A stretch of DNA of 64,000 bases from Veillonella dispar (GCF_900637515.1 NZ_LR134375.1:1927001-1991000); one strand, 5' to 3'; shown: positions 7,941-16,210, counted from the stretch's first letter. The notes: generated by a model from the letters alone, not told the origin. Numbers and translations: made by a program.

Positions 7941-9964
7941 TGTTCTTCCTCCTCTTTCTCTGCGGAATGAAGGGCTTCAAGAGCATGGTCTAAAATAGCC
8001 TTCTTCGCTTCCTCTATCGTCATACCTTGTAATTGGGCACCAGCCACGGTTCTGTGACCACCGCCACCCAAGGCTTCCATTACAACTTGTACGTTTACCT
8101 TGCCTTTGGATCGAGCGCTAACGCCGATACCGCCGTCATTCAAGGAATACAGTACAAAGGCTGCTTCAATATCTTCATTACTGATGAGCATATCCGCACT
8201 TTGCGCAGCTAATGCCATCATATCCTTCAAACCTTCAGGTGCTACGGAGATAGCAATCCCTTCGGTGCGATTGGCTTCAAATACTATTTTAGCACGCAAT
8301 TGAACAGAATCGAAGGTTTCAATAAATAATTGTTTAACGCGTTCAATATCTGCCCCTGCACGGCGTAAGAATGCAGCCGCTTCAAAGGTACGTGCCCCAG
8401 TTTGTTGCACAAAGTTCTTCGTATCTAGAACGATACCTGCATAGATGCCTGTAGCTTCCGCTTTTGAAAGCTTCACAGAAACACCTGCATATTGTACGAG
8501 CTCTGTTACGAGCTCAGATGTAGACGATGCAGTAGGTTCCAAATAGGTAAGTAATGGATTTTCTACAAAGTCCGCTGCACGACGGTGATGGTCGATAACG
8601 ATGCGTCGTTCAGAAATTTCAAGCGCCTCTGGGGCTGCTACCATTTCTTGACGATGCGTATCACATACGATAGTGAGCGTATTCGCATCCACCCACACCT
8701 TTGCACCTTCTATGGTGATAAAATGCTCTTGCCAGAACTCAGATTCATTGAGAACGGCCACCATTTTATCGATGGCACTCGTTTCTTTTGAAAGTACAAC
8801 ACGTACTTCTTTACCAAGTGCTCGAGCAATAGAGGTAACACCGATAATGCCACCTAACGCATCATAGTCTTCACGCTTATGACCCATCACAAGGATTTTA
8901 TCGGAATCAAGCATAAGCTCATGTAAGGCTTGTGATACAACACGAGCACGAACACGGGTATTCTTCTCAATACCAGCTGTATTGCCCCCAAAGAATCGGG
9001 TACTTTCACCATCCATAATACACACTTGGTCACCACCGCGACCTAATGCGATATCTAAGGCGGCGCGAGCTCGGCTCGATACCTCTTTTACAGAGCCTAC
9101 GTTCTCGCTAATCCCGATAGAAATCGTTGCAGGCACCTGACGCGGAGAAGGCAATTTACGGATTCTCTCAAGGATTTTAAACCCATCTTCCTCCATCTCA
9201 TGAAGTGCACCACGAGAAATAGCAAAGGTATACATATCATCTTGGAAGTTACGAATGAAGCCTTCATGGCCGTCGATTTCATCTACGATGATATTGTTAA
9301 TGTCAGACCAAACACTTGTATATTCCCGATCACTAAGACCTTTTGTCAATTCTTCGAGATTATCGATTTGAATCATGCCCCATACAGGTTGATCCTCTTC
9401 AGCCTTGATACGCGCCTTTTCTACTTCTGTAATATTTTTGAAGTATAGCGCCATCACTGCATGGTCAGCCAGTTCATCTTCACTATGAAGATCTGGACGT
9501 GTATCACGAGGATCAATGAATTTGTAAATAATTTGGAAGTACTTGTCTTCGTACTGCTCCGTCATAAATCCAGATTTTCCCCAGATTTTATCAATACGGA
9601 AGCCAGGCATAAGAGCAGACATTTTTTGAAGTTTATTCCAATCTACCTTAACCCAGTCTGCAAAGACACTATTATTCCATACGAGGGTACCTTGTTTATT
9701 AACAAGAGCAATCCCCATTGGCAAGTTTTGTAAAGCAAAGTTCGAAGCTTGTGTGACGTTTTTCATCATCGCCCCAAACTGTTCTCTTGCTAAACGACGC
9801 CGGTTATGAATGGTGTTATAGTTAACCAAATACGCCGCTACTACGATAATTAAAGCTAGAATTGCAATGGCCCAATTCAAGTAGGCCAACAATAATAACA
9901 ATAATACGATAACGGTAATAATGGTAATTTCTAAACCTTCCCATTTCCGTTGAAAGGATTTCAT
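7937..9964 (-). CDS. gdpP: Cyclic-di-AMP phosphodiesterase GdpP
   Basis: 675 residues with the GdpP architecture: two membrane helices (about 12-48), a PAS-like domain (about 65-150), a degenerate GGDEF-like domain (about 190-320), and DHH plus DHHA1 phosphodiesterase domains. The metal ligands are visible as GHKREDYDALG (361-371), DTHR (435-438) and IDHH (457-460). GGGGH near residue 633 is the DHHA1 signature. The enzyme hydrolyses c-di-AMP to pApA and so influences potassium, osmotic and cell-wall homeostasis. It is followed by rplI with a 4-base overlap and preceded by a DUF2232 gene 19 bases away. A GGAGG site precedes the ATG. Confidence 0.96.
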   Translation of the reverse strand: MKSFQRKWEGLEITIITVIVLLLLLLAYLNWAIAILALIIVVAAYLVNYNTIHNRRRLAREQFGAMMKNVTQASNFALQNLPMGIALVNKQGTLVWNNSVFADWVKVDWNKLQKMSALMPGFRIDKIWGKSGFMTEQYEDKYFQIIYKFIDPRDTRPDLHSEDELADHAVMALYFKNITEVEKARIKAEEDQPVWGMIQIDNLEELTKGLSDREYTSVWSDINNIIVDEIDGHEGFIRNFQDDMYTFAISRGALHEMEEDGFKILERIRKLPSPRQVPATISIGISENVGSVKEVSSRARAALDIALGRGGDQVCIMDGESTRFFGGNTAGIEKNTRVRARVVSQALHELMLDSDKILVMGHKREDYDALGGIIGVTSIARALGKEVRVVLSKETSAIDKMVAVLNESEFWQEHFITIEGAKVWVDANTLTIVCDTHRQEMVAAPEALEISERRIVIDHHRRAADFVENPLLTYLEPTASSTSELVTELVQYAGVSVKLSKAEATGIYAGIVLDTKNFVQQTGARTFEAAAFLRRAGADIERVKQLFIETFDSVQLRAKIVFEANRTEGIAISVAPEGLKDMMALAAQSADMLISNEDIEAAFVLYSLNDGGIGVSARSKGKVNVQVVMEALGGGGHRTVAGAQLQGMTIEEAKKAILDHALEALHSAEKEEEEQ

Positions 9965-9983
9965 AACGGCCTCCTTTCTATTA

Positions 9984-10940
9984 CTATTGACGCGCTTTGT
10001 AACGTGTCCGTAAATCTAAAAACATATCTATGACACCAAATATAGCTAATGCTTGTCCAAAGAAAAAGGCATACACCCCAAGCAATATCCACTTCAATTT
10101 ATTACTCATGCGGTAACTACTCATTAAATCTGCTAAAGCTGCAAAGCCATGAATAGAACACATAGAACTACCGAGGAGTAATACATTAGTACTAATGGCT
10201 ATGACCCAGGAAGAGTCCATATTGATATGCGGCGTACCATATATACCAATAATACCTAAAGCGTATAGCCCTGCACTCCAGACAGGCATCCTCCATTCTT
10301 CAATTGGTAAAAATCGAGGTATGGAGATACGTAATCGCTTACCTAGCCATATAGATATCTGAATAGTTATATAACTGTATGATACTGCAGCTATAGCTAC
10401 AGCCACAAAAAACGCATCCTTCAAACCAGTAGCAAGCTTATCTACATTTTTTACAAATAAATCAACTTGTTCCTGTGTGATATTAGGATTCGTCTGTAAG
10501 GCTTGATCAGCAATCATACGAGCTTGCTCGGTCATCTGTGTATCTATCATTGATAGAGTAATACCAGATACATATACTTGTGCCATTAAAGTTACTAATA
10601 CAGCAACAAACATAGCAATACTAGGGAGTAGTAGTCGCTTAATCGTCCCTAAAGAAAGACGGTTACCTTCTCCTACCCCTACACCTACCGCAGCAAATAA
10701 GCCAACAGGTATACCATTCCATGGTCCAAACAAAACTACCGCTAAGAAAGTAGTAACAACAGCTGCCGATATACTATACTTGCGACCCCATTTTGTTCCA
10801 ATTATGCCAATGGCTGCAGGTGTAACAAAAAATGATAAAAAAGCGAAAGCTGGTAAATACACACTAATAGCACTAAGGATGACACCTATAGCACTAACAA
10901 ATCCTGTTTCTACCATCGCTCTAGTATTTGTTTGTTTCAT
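9984..10940 (-). CDS. DUF2232 (YybS-like) membrane protein
   Basis: 318 residues with about eight hydrophobic segments and little else; this is the DUF2232/YybS family that precedes gdpP in many Firmicutes. Its biochemical role is not established. The order YybS-GdpP-L9-DnaB is conserved and supports the call. TGGAG lies six bases before the ATG at 10940. The C-terminus is short and basic. Confidence 0.88.
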   Translation of the reverse strand: MKQTNTRAMVETGFVSAIGVILSAISVYLPAFAFLSFFVTPAAIGIIGTKWGRKYSISAAVVTTFLAVVLFGPWNGIPVGLFAAVGVGVGEGNRLSLGTIKRLLLPSIAMFVAVLVTLMAQVYVSGITLSMIDTQMTEQARMIADQALQTNPNITQEQVDLFVKNVDKLATGLKDAFFVAVAIAAVSYSYITIQISIWLGKRLRISIPRFLPIEEWRMPVWSAGLYALGIIGIYGTPHINMDSSWVIAISTNVLLLGSSMCSIHGFAALADLMSSYRMSNKLKWILLGVYAFFFGQALAIFGVIDMFLDLRTRYKARQ

Positions 10941-11089
10941 AAATCTCCATTCTAAATAAAAGAAGATAGATTAATTGGTATCTTTTAATTATAACAGTTT
11001 AAAAAGGTAACTTCAAATACCCTATATAGTAGACAAATGCGATAGCACCGCTATTTATGGTAGATTTAAAAGGTTCCTTTTAACATGTT

Positions 11090-11121
11090 AAAAGTACCAC
11101 ACCTTGAGGTGCGGTACTTTT
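11090..11121. terminator. Terminator after the RNase J gene
   Basis: AAAAGTACC pairs with GGTACTTTT (9 bp), then one mismatch and CACC/GGTG around a TTGA loop. It lies 16 bases beyond the rnj stop codon. U-rich flanks exist on both strands. Confidence 0.75.
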
Positions 11122-11136
11122 ATATATTGTATTTGA

Positions 11137-13311
11137 TTATACGTCTTGAATAATCGGCAAGATCATCGGACGACGGCGAGTTTTATCATAGAAGAATTTA
11201 CCCAACGCGTCGCGTACGTTTTGCTTAATAGTAGTCCAATCTTTAATACGTTGCATTTCGCATTCTTCAAGGACTTGGTCTACACGATGTTCTGCAGCAA
11301 TCATAAGTTCTTCTGCATCGCGTACGTATACGAAGCCACGAGATACGAGGTCTGGACCAGCTACGATTGTACCAGAAGCTTTATCCATCGCCATTACAAC
11401 GATAACCATGCCTTCTTGTGCCAATTGTTGACGGTCACGGATAACGATGTTACCTACATCGCCAACGCCAAGTCCATCAACGAAGATAGCACCAGCTTGT
11501 ACACGGCCACCTTTACGGCCACCATCTTTATCAAATTCAAAGATTTGACCATTGTCGCCGATAAGGACTTTCTTAGGATCTACGCCCATAGCAACGCCAA
11601 GTTCACCATGACGGCGCAACATGCGGTACTCACCATGAACTGGAATGAAGTATTCTGGGCGAACAAGGTTGAGCATCGTTTTAAGCTCTTCTTGGCTCGC
11701 ATGACCAGATACGTGGATACCACGATCTTTACCATATACAACGTGACAACCTAATCGGAGCAAGTTATCGATAGTTCTACCTACAGCACCTTCGTTACCT
11801 GGAATTGGTGTAGCAGAGATGATAACTGTATCATTCGGCGCCAACTCTACAGTGCGGTGGTTGCTTGTAGCCATACGGGACAAGCCTGCCATCGGTTCAC
11901 CTTGAGAACCCGTTGTTAAGATCATAATTTGGTCATCTGTGTAGTTGTGCATTACATCTACGTCGATGATTGTATTTGGTGGAATGTTCAAGTAACCGCG
12001 TTCTTGAGCGATTTCTGTAACATTTACCATACTGCGGCCCATAACGACAACCTTACGGTTGAACATAACTGCCGCATCAATAGCTTGTTGGATACGAGAT
12101 ACGTTAGATGCAAATGTAGCTAACACAACGCGGCCTTTTGCTTCTCCAACAGCTTGTTTAATAGCAGGGCCTACGGAACTTTCAGAACCTGTAGTACCTG
12201 GTTTTTCAACGTTTGTAGAGTCGGACATCAAGGCCAATACACCTTTATTACCGAGCTCAGCAAATTTGTGCATATCCATCAAACGACCATCAACTGGTGT
12301 TTGGTCGATTTTAAAGTCACCTGTATGAAGTACAGTACCGATTGGTGTATCGAAGTACACAGCACAGGAGTCAGGAATGGAGTGGTTTGTTTGGATAAAA
12401 CCAACCTTCACTTGACCAATTTGAACTTCATCGCCTGCAGCAATAGTACGAAGACATTTTGGAGATACCTTATGTTCTTTAAACTTGCCTTCAATCAAAC
12501 CACAAACGAGATTTGTTGCATATACTGGGCAGTTAATTTCTTTCATAAGGTATGCCAAGGAACCAATATGGTCCTCGTGACCATGGGTAATTACGACAGC
12601 TTTCACGCGATCCTTATTCTCAATGATATAGCTCATATCAGGAATAACGATATCTACGCCAAGCATATCTTCGCTAGGGAACGCAAGGCCAGAGTCGAGA
12701 ACGATAATTTCGTCCTCATATTGGAAGATGGTCATGTTTTTACCGATTTCACCAAGACCGCCAAGAGGGATGATTTGGAATTTACCCTTATTAGCGCCAT
12801 TTGGTGTACGACCTACTAATTCCACAGGAGCCTCTTGATTGTTGCGGTTTGTGGAGCGATTATTTGGACGGTTGTTATTACGGTTTTGACTATTGCGACC
12901 ATTGTTAGAGCGCGTATTACGCGTATTTTCACTGCGTTCACCACGTGGTGCACGAGTTTGGCGAGGTTTACGTTCTGTACGTTCTTGACCTTCACCTTGC
13001 TCAGCATTGCGACGTGTATTTGTACGGCGAGTCGTGTTAGTACGACCACCATTTGCATTTGTACGAGTATTTGTACGGCGTTGGCGTGTTGTGCCTTCAC
13101 CTTCACCAGTCGCGTGTTGACGAGTACGACCTTCGCCAGCAGGACGGCGTGTATTAGTACGGCGGCGAGTTTGTTTATGTTCGCCTTCAGCCGCAGCTGT
13201 ACGAGTAGCAGTTTTCGCTACTGTTGGTTCTGCTTTCACTTGTGCAGTAACCTGATTATCTGTTGTATTCACAGTTCCTCCTAAAATTTTGTTCATTATT
13301 TTATTTAACAT
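11137..13311 (-). CDS. rnj: Ribonuclease J with a long basic N-terminal extension
   Basis: About 724 residues against roughly 555 for typical RNase J. Residues 1 to about 170 are low-complexity, rich in Arg, Thr, Asn and Gly, with repeated RRTNTRR-like blocks. The enzyme follows: a metallo-beta-lactamase core with HGHEDHIG at about 243-250, a beta-CASP domain, and a C-terminal domain. RNase J has 5'-3' exonuclease and endonuclease activity and is central to mRNA turnover and rRNA maturation in Firmicutes. The frame is also open to a GTG at 13326, but AGGTGAG placed ten bases before the ATG at 13311 supports the ATG. The extension is likely disordered and RNA-binding (inference). Confidence 0.95.
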   Translation of the reverse strand: MLNKIMNKILGGTVNTTDNQVTAQVKAEPTVAKTATRTAAAEGEHKQTRRRTNTRRPAGEGRTRQHATGEGEGTTRQRRTNTRTNANGGRTNTTRRTNTRRNAEQGEGQERTERKPRQTRAPRGERSENTRNTRSNNGRNSQNRNNNRPNNRSTNRNNQEAPVELVGRTPNGANKGKFQIIPLGGLGEIGKNMTIFQYEDEIIVLDSGLAFPSEDMLGVDIVIPDMSYIIENKDRVKAVVITHGHEDHIGSLAYLMKEINCPVYATNLVCGLIEGKFKEHKVSPKCLRTIAAGDEVQIGQVKVGFIQTNHSIPDSCAVYFDTPIGTVLHTGDFKIDQTPVDGRLMDMHKFAELGNKGVLALMSDSTNVEKPGTTGSESSVGPAIKQAVGEAKGRVVLATFASNVSRIQQAIDAAVMFNRKVVVMGRSMVNVTEIAQERGYLNIPPNTIIDVDVMHNYTDDQIMILTTGSQGEPMAGLSRMATSNHRTVELAPNDTVIISATPIPGNEGAVGRTIDNLLRLGCHVVYGKDRGIHVSGHASQEELKTMLNLVRPEYFIPVHGEYRMLRRHGELGVAMGVDPKKVLIGDNGQIFEFDKDGGRKGGRVQAGAIFVDGLGVGDVGNIVIRDRQQLAQEGMVIVVMAMDKASGTIVAGPDLVSRGFVYVRDAEELMIAAEHRVDQVLEECEMQRIKDWTTIKQNVRDALGKFFYDKTRRRPMILPIIQDV

Positions 13312-13361
13312 AGTTTCTTTTCTCACCTATCACTTGAATTGATCTATGCTATGGAGGCCAC

Positions 13362-13390
13362 ACAAAGAAAAAGGCGCTAAAATACTAGCG
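13362..13390 (-). terminator. Terminator-like hairpin inside the rnj leader
   Basis: CGCTA (minus, 13386-13390) and TAGCG (13375-13379) form a short stem, extendable through one mismatch, followed directly by TTTTTCTTTG. It lies about 50 bases before the rnj start, where premature termination would switch the gene off. Confidence 0.5.
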
Positions 13391-13435
13391 TCTCGTCAAA
13401 TGGGCGCAAAAATGCGCTATCAATTTTTGCCGTTC

Positions 13436-13543
13436 CTAGTGTTGTTGTGACCATTTGCCATAGCAAATGAGTATATTGCCATCATTAGACATGTCAGCCG
13501 CGACGGGTACGTTCTCTTCGTTCCAATCTAATGAGTTTTGCAA
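13436..13543 (-). CDS. Possible small ORF or gene remnant within the rnj leader
   Basis: An open frame runs from just after a TAA (13613-13615) to a TAG at 13436. Its translation reads like a genuine protein (for example EAFIKIDRIILQNSLDW and MSNDGNILICYGKW), not like random noncoding sequence. No ATG with a ribosome-binding site opens it. A TTG at 13543 would give 35 residues and an ATG further in gives 18. It may be a leader peptide, a truncated gene remnant, or chance overlap with structured RNA. Confidence 0.3.
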   Translation of the reverse strand: MQNSLDWNEENVPVAADMSNDGNILICYGKWSQQH

Positions 13544-13592
13544 TATAATCCGATCGATTTTGATGAAAGCCTCGCTTTCATACGTTATGTCT

Positions 13593-13619
13593 ATTGTAAC
13601 ATAAAAATAGCGTTAACAA
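13593..13619 (-). promoter_or_regulatory. Probable rnj promoter
   Basis: On the minus strand TACAAT (13593-13598) is preceded at 15-17 bases by a TTTTGTTA stretch. The -35 region overlaps the 3' arm of the upstream gene's terminator. This places transcription start near 13586. Confidence 0.5.
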
Positions 13620-13644
13620 AAGAGGGGAACCCCTATGTTAACGC
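13610..13644 (-). terminator. Terminator of the zinc-ribbon/DUF805 gene
   Basis: GCGTTAACA (13610-13618) pairs with TGTTAACGC (13636-13644), with an inner GGGG/CCCC pair; on the minus strand TATTTTTATG follows. It lies 19 bases after the stop codon at 13663. Confidence 0.75.
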
Positions 13645-13662
13645 CATTAAGCATATCCAACC

Positions 13663-14742
13663 CTATTTATCATCGTCTGGCATAGTTTTATAGAAGCCTT
13701 CGATACGCCAACTACCATTCTCTTCAATAACAGAAATATAGCGCTTCATCGGCGTAGATTCCACAAGACCGGCGCCTGTTGTTGTCGTTTGTAGGTTCGC
13801 CTCAAACACAATGCGTTTCAAATCTCCTGTGCGACTCACCCGTGTAGTACCTAAGGACACTACATCTACCTTTGGCGCTTGTTTCATAGATGCTAGCCAT
13901 TTTTGTTTTTCTGTTGGATTTGTACTAGCTTGGCTAATGATATAGGTAAAAGCCTTATCATAATCCTTATTATTTACGGCATCAAAATAATTTTGTACAG
14001 CAGCTCGCGCCGCTTCCGCACTGCCTTCACCAACGATAGAGTTTGTAAGCCATCCATCAGGGAATACTTCATTAGCTGGGCCCATCGAACGTAAAGATAT
14101 ACCAAATACACAAATGACAACCACAAGTACACCTACAAGAACACGTGTTGTAAGAGCACTGCTCGTAGGAGATACTTTCATAATAGATGCCAATCGCTTG
14201 TCTATAACAAGATGCTGCAATGCACTACCATATTGATTGTCTTGAGGCTGACCTTTTAAGCATAATAAGCCTAATACGATCAGTGGCCCTACAAAGGGAA
14301 TGAGAAATAGCAACAATGTAGCACTACTTTTACCCGTATCATGGAGACGTCGTACAGATAGCGCAATCAAAGGTATCAAAGAAACCAAACTAAGTATGGC
14401 AACGATAAGACCTACCAACCCGATTAGATACGGTCCCGTATGGAATATGGCTGTCAAACCATAAAACACCGCTAACAAGCCAATAATAGCAATATGCCAC
14501 AATAATAGAAACTGGAAAAATTCCCTACGAGAGGCGCGTCCATCTGTATCCATGAACTTCGTGCCCATCACATAGAGGAATGTATCCTTATAGCTTAGCT
14601 GATAATGAGACAACGGATAGATGACATCGCCTTCTGGTGCGATGCGCTCCACCTCTGTTGCCACCGTATACTGTCCACAAGTAGGACAAAACATAGCCGC
14701 CTCATCACAATAATGACGGCAAGCATCACAATACCGTTTCAT
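13663..14742 (-). CDS. Zinc-ribbon and DUF805 membrane protein with C-terminal NTF2-like domain
   Basis: 359 residues. An N-terminal zinc ribbon has Cys pairs near 5-8 and 19-22 (CDAC, CPTC). It is followed by a DUF805-type four-helix membrane region (about 75-185) with the family signature RRLHDTGKS, another helix near 205-222, and an extracytoplasmic domain of about 120 residues resembling lumazine-binding or DUF4878 folds. The function is unknown. A GGAGAG site precedes the ATG. The gene stands alone, with its own terminator. Confidence 0.8.
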   Translation of the reverse strand: MKRYCDACRHYCDEAAMFCPTCGQYTVATEVERIAPEGDVIYPLSHYQLSYKDTFLYVMGTKFMDTDGRASRREFFQFLLLWHIAIIGLLAVFYGLTAIFHTGPYLIGLVGLIVAILSLVSLIPLIALSVRRLHDTGKSSATLLLFLIPFVGPLIVLGLLCLKGQPQDNQYGSALQHLVIDKRLASIMKVSPTSSALTTRVLVGVLVVVICVFGISLRSMGPANEVFPDGWLTNSIVGEGSAEAARAAVQNYFDAVNNKDYDKAFTYIISQASTNPTEKQKWLASMKQAPKVDVVSLGTTRVSRTGDLKRIVFEANLQTTTTGAGLVESTPMKRYISVIEENGSWRIEGFYKTMPDDDK

Positions 14743-14769
14743 AAACTTCTCTCCAAAACTCTCGAAAAC

Positions 14770-14811
14770 ATGCTCTTAAAAGCTCTCTCCAAAATGCTCT
14801 CTTAAAAGCTC
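14770..14811. repeat. Short imperfect tandem repeat upstream of the DUF805 gene
   Basis: ATGCTCTTAAAAGCTC (14770-14785) recurs 24 bases on as ATGCTCTCTTAAAAGCTC (14794-14811), with related CTCTCCAAAA words between. Each unit contains the small inverted repeat GCTC-N-TTAAAA-GAGC type. It sits in the 5' region of the 13663-14742 gene and may be slippage-derived. Confidence 0.55.
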
Positions 14812-14909
14812 AAGCTCTTGAATACGTAAAAACTTATCATGAAAAGATAATATTATCTCATTAATTTGTATAATATATCTTTTATTGAACCATTATGTAC
14901 CAAACTATA

Positions 14910-15701
14910 TTATCTCAAATACGTATCTACCGCCTCAGCGAACCCTTGTCGATAGAGATTAGCGCCACCGTTTGCAGGGTGGCGCAAACCAATAGCAGAC
15001 AGCCCAAATTTACCCATTGTATCAGCAGATTTTTGTCCTACGGCGAGCACAAGGGGTTCTACACCGCCTAGTTCAAGATGTAAATCTAACAAGCGTTTTG
15101 TATACTCCCAACCTAGTTGTTGCTCTTTATCCGTAGGTGTGCGATTCGTCAGTGGATTTCCTTCCTTATGTGGGTGGAAGGGAAATATGTTCCACAACAA
15201 TGTATCATAGGGATCGATACCCTTTTCAACAATAGCACTCCACACCACAGTATCAGTAGGTTCATTAAAACCATCCTTTTGCTGTGTTCCTTTTAGCAAA
15301 GAGCTAGTAGGTGAACTAGTACGTTCCAATTGAATCTGCGTGATATCCTTCGCACGAATGGTTTTATGCTTATCTAATAGCATTCTCTCACAAGTAATAG
15401 CAATACCTGTGAAGCGTCCCCCTTGGTACCCCACAGCCTCGGCTACTACAAAGACCTTAGCTCGACCTAAGCGAGGCAATAAATAGGCTACCAAATTATC
15501 TCGACGCACTTGGGCCGCATCAAAACCCTCTGCAACGATTTCTAAATCGGGATTTACCTCACCCCAAGGATTATGGACGAGACTACCTTGATACTGTGCG
15601 AGCCAATCTACAAAACCGCGTACCTTCGCTACTCTCTCTGCATCAAAGGACGCTATATATTCATCAAAAGACATGCTCTTCTCTAACTCAAATAAAGACA
15701 T
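14910..15701 (-). CDS. Uracil-DNA glycosylase superfamily protein
   Basis: 263 residues. Motifs of the UDG fold are visible: VFVVAEAVGYQGGRFTGIA near residue 83 (water-activating loop region), LLWNIFPFHP near 167, and LRHPANGG near 239, equivalent to the DNA-intercalating HPS loop. Members remove or bind damaged bases, although this subgroup is uncharacterised and could be a nucleotide-binding relative. A TGGAGG site lies close before the ATG at 15701. The gene is alone between the DUF805 gene and the toxin-like locus. Confidence 0.8.
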   Translation of the reverse strand: MSLFELEKSMSFDEYIASFDAERVAKVRGFVDWLAQYQGSLVHNPWGEVNPDLEIVAEGFDAAQVRRDNLVAYLLPRLGRAKVFVVAEAVGYQGGRFTGIAITCERMLLDKHKTIRAKDITQIQLERTSSPTSSLLKGTQQKDGFNEPTDTVVWSAIVEKGIDPYDTLLWNIFPFHPHKEGNPLTNRTPTDKEQQLGWEYTKRLLDLHLELGGVEPLVLAVGQKSADTMGKFGLSAIGLRHPANGGANLYRQGFAEAVDTYLR

Positions 15702-15798
15702 ACAGCCTCCAGTTTAAATTTCATATGTTATTACCGATATATATCTACTATACATGATAATTACACGAATTGCATAAGAAATATATAGTTATATGTAC

Positions 15799-15856
15799 TA
15801 CAATCAAGATGTCACCATCTCTAATCCGAGAAGTACGGTGCAGTGAGGAGGTGACA
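15799..15856 (+). promoter_or_regulatory. Toxin promoter and 5' stem that masks the ribosome-binding site
   Basis: TACAAT at 15799-15804 is a plausible -10. TGTCACC at 15810-15816 is complementary to GGTGACA at 15850-15856, which overlaps the strong AGGAGG site at 15846-15851. A mRNA folded this way would hide the ribosome-binding site, as in Fst-type toxin messages. Confidence 0.5.
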
Positions 15857-15858
15857 CT

Positions 15859-15954
15859 ATGGAAGAAATCTTCTTACTCTTTATAATACCTATTATGACA
15901 AATGTAATTAGCTACTACACTTGTAAATTGCTCGATAGGTATTTTAAATGGTGA
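15859..15954 (+). CDS. Small membrane peptide, candidate Fst/Ldr-like type I toxin
   Basis: A 31-residue peptide, too short for most gene callers, with an excellent AGGAGG site seven bases before the ATG. It begins MEEIFLLFIIPIMTN, continues as one hydrophobic helix, and ends with charged and aromatic residues (LLDRYFKW). This matches the pattern of Fst/Ldr toxins: a short N-terminus, a hydrophobic span with a Pro-Ile, and a charged C-tail. Such peptides disturb the membrane when expressed without their antisense RNA. It is the only plus-strand gene between 1 and 28 kb. It runs into a bidirectional terminator shared with an antisense RNA whose sequence repeats the toxin start region. The family assignment is by pattern, not by alignment. 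Confidence 0.65.
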   Translation: MEEIFLLFIIPIMTNVISYYTCKLLDRYFKW

Positions 15955-15984
15955 TGAGCATCGGGTTATCTCCGTAATCAGATA

Positions 15985-16068
15985 AATAAAGAACCACCCA
16001 AGGACGTCGAAATACTTGGGTGGTTCTTTTAAGGTGTACACTAATGGAACTCCTTACTCTTTTAGCTA
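15985..16068 (-). ncRNA. Candidate antitoxin RNA, unit 1 (converges on the toxin gene)
   Basis: On the minus strand a TATACT -10 (16074-16079) gives a start near 16067 and the shared terminator ends it, making a transcript of about 80 bases. Its first part is complementary to 16033-16060, which closely repeats the toxin start region: GGTG, ACACT, ATGGAA and CTTACTCTTT occur in the same order in both. TTAGCTACT also occurs in both. It can therefore pair with the toxin message around the ribosome-binding site as well as at the terminator. Confidence 0.6.
15988..16029. terminator. Bidirectional terminator shared by toxin mRNA and antitoxin RNA
   Basis: A perfect 15-bp stem (15988-16002 with 16015-16029) and a 12-base loop, with T-rich tails in both directions. 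Convergent transcripts ending here overlap across the stem. Confidence 0.85.
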
Positions 16069-16105
16069 CTTATAGTATACATTATTTTAGGATTTTGTCC
16101 ATTAT

Positions 16106-16188
16106 AATTAAAGAAACCATCTAGGTATGTCGCAGTCCCTAGATGGTTTCTTTTGTGCACTCAGTGGAGCACTTACAATCTTTAGCTT
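16106..16188 (-). ncRNA. Second, diverged copy of the antitoxin RNA unit
   Basis: The whole unit (TATACT -10 at 16194-16199, a CTTACAATCTTTAG core, and a 16-bp terminator stem 16110-16125 with 16138-16153) repeats unit 1 at a 120-bp spacing. The promoter segment TTATAGTATACA is identical in both, and both terminators have 12-base loops containing GTCG. The target-recognition core differs, so it may control another toxin copy elsewhere or be a decaying duplicate. Confidence 0.5.
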
Positions 16189-16210
16189 CTTATAGTATAC
16201 ACCATAACAA

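Larger units (their letters stand above)
13312..13600 (-). promoter_or_regulatory. Long structured 5' leader of rnj, possible attenuator
   Basis: Between a good promoter (13593-13619) and the rnj ATG lie about 275 transcribed bases. On the minus strand in order: hairpin TGAAAGC/GCTTTCA (13564-13580); hairpin GCAAATG/CATTTGC with a 4-base loop (13452-13469); hairpin GCGC/GCGC (13404-13417); then a terminator-like hairpin CGCTA/TAGCG followed by TTTTTCTTT (13362-13390). The TAGCG at 13415-13419 (minus) could pair with the 5' arm CGCTA of that terminator, an antiterminator arrangement. I recognise no known riboswitch class. Autoregulation by RNase J is a possibility. Confidence 0.5.

Noticed and set aside
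11146-11754. 202-codon plus-strand frame
   Set aside because: Fully antisense to RNase J; its length is a by-product of codon bias in the true gene.
12154-12819. 221-codon plus-strand frame
   Set aside because: Also antisense to RNase J; no start signals.
13312-13600. T-box riboswitch in the rnj leader
   Set aside because: No T-box sequence or specifier loop pattern seen, and RNase J is not a usual T-box target.
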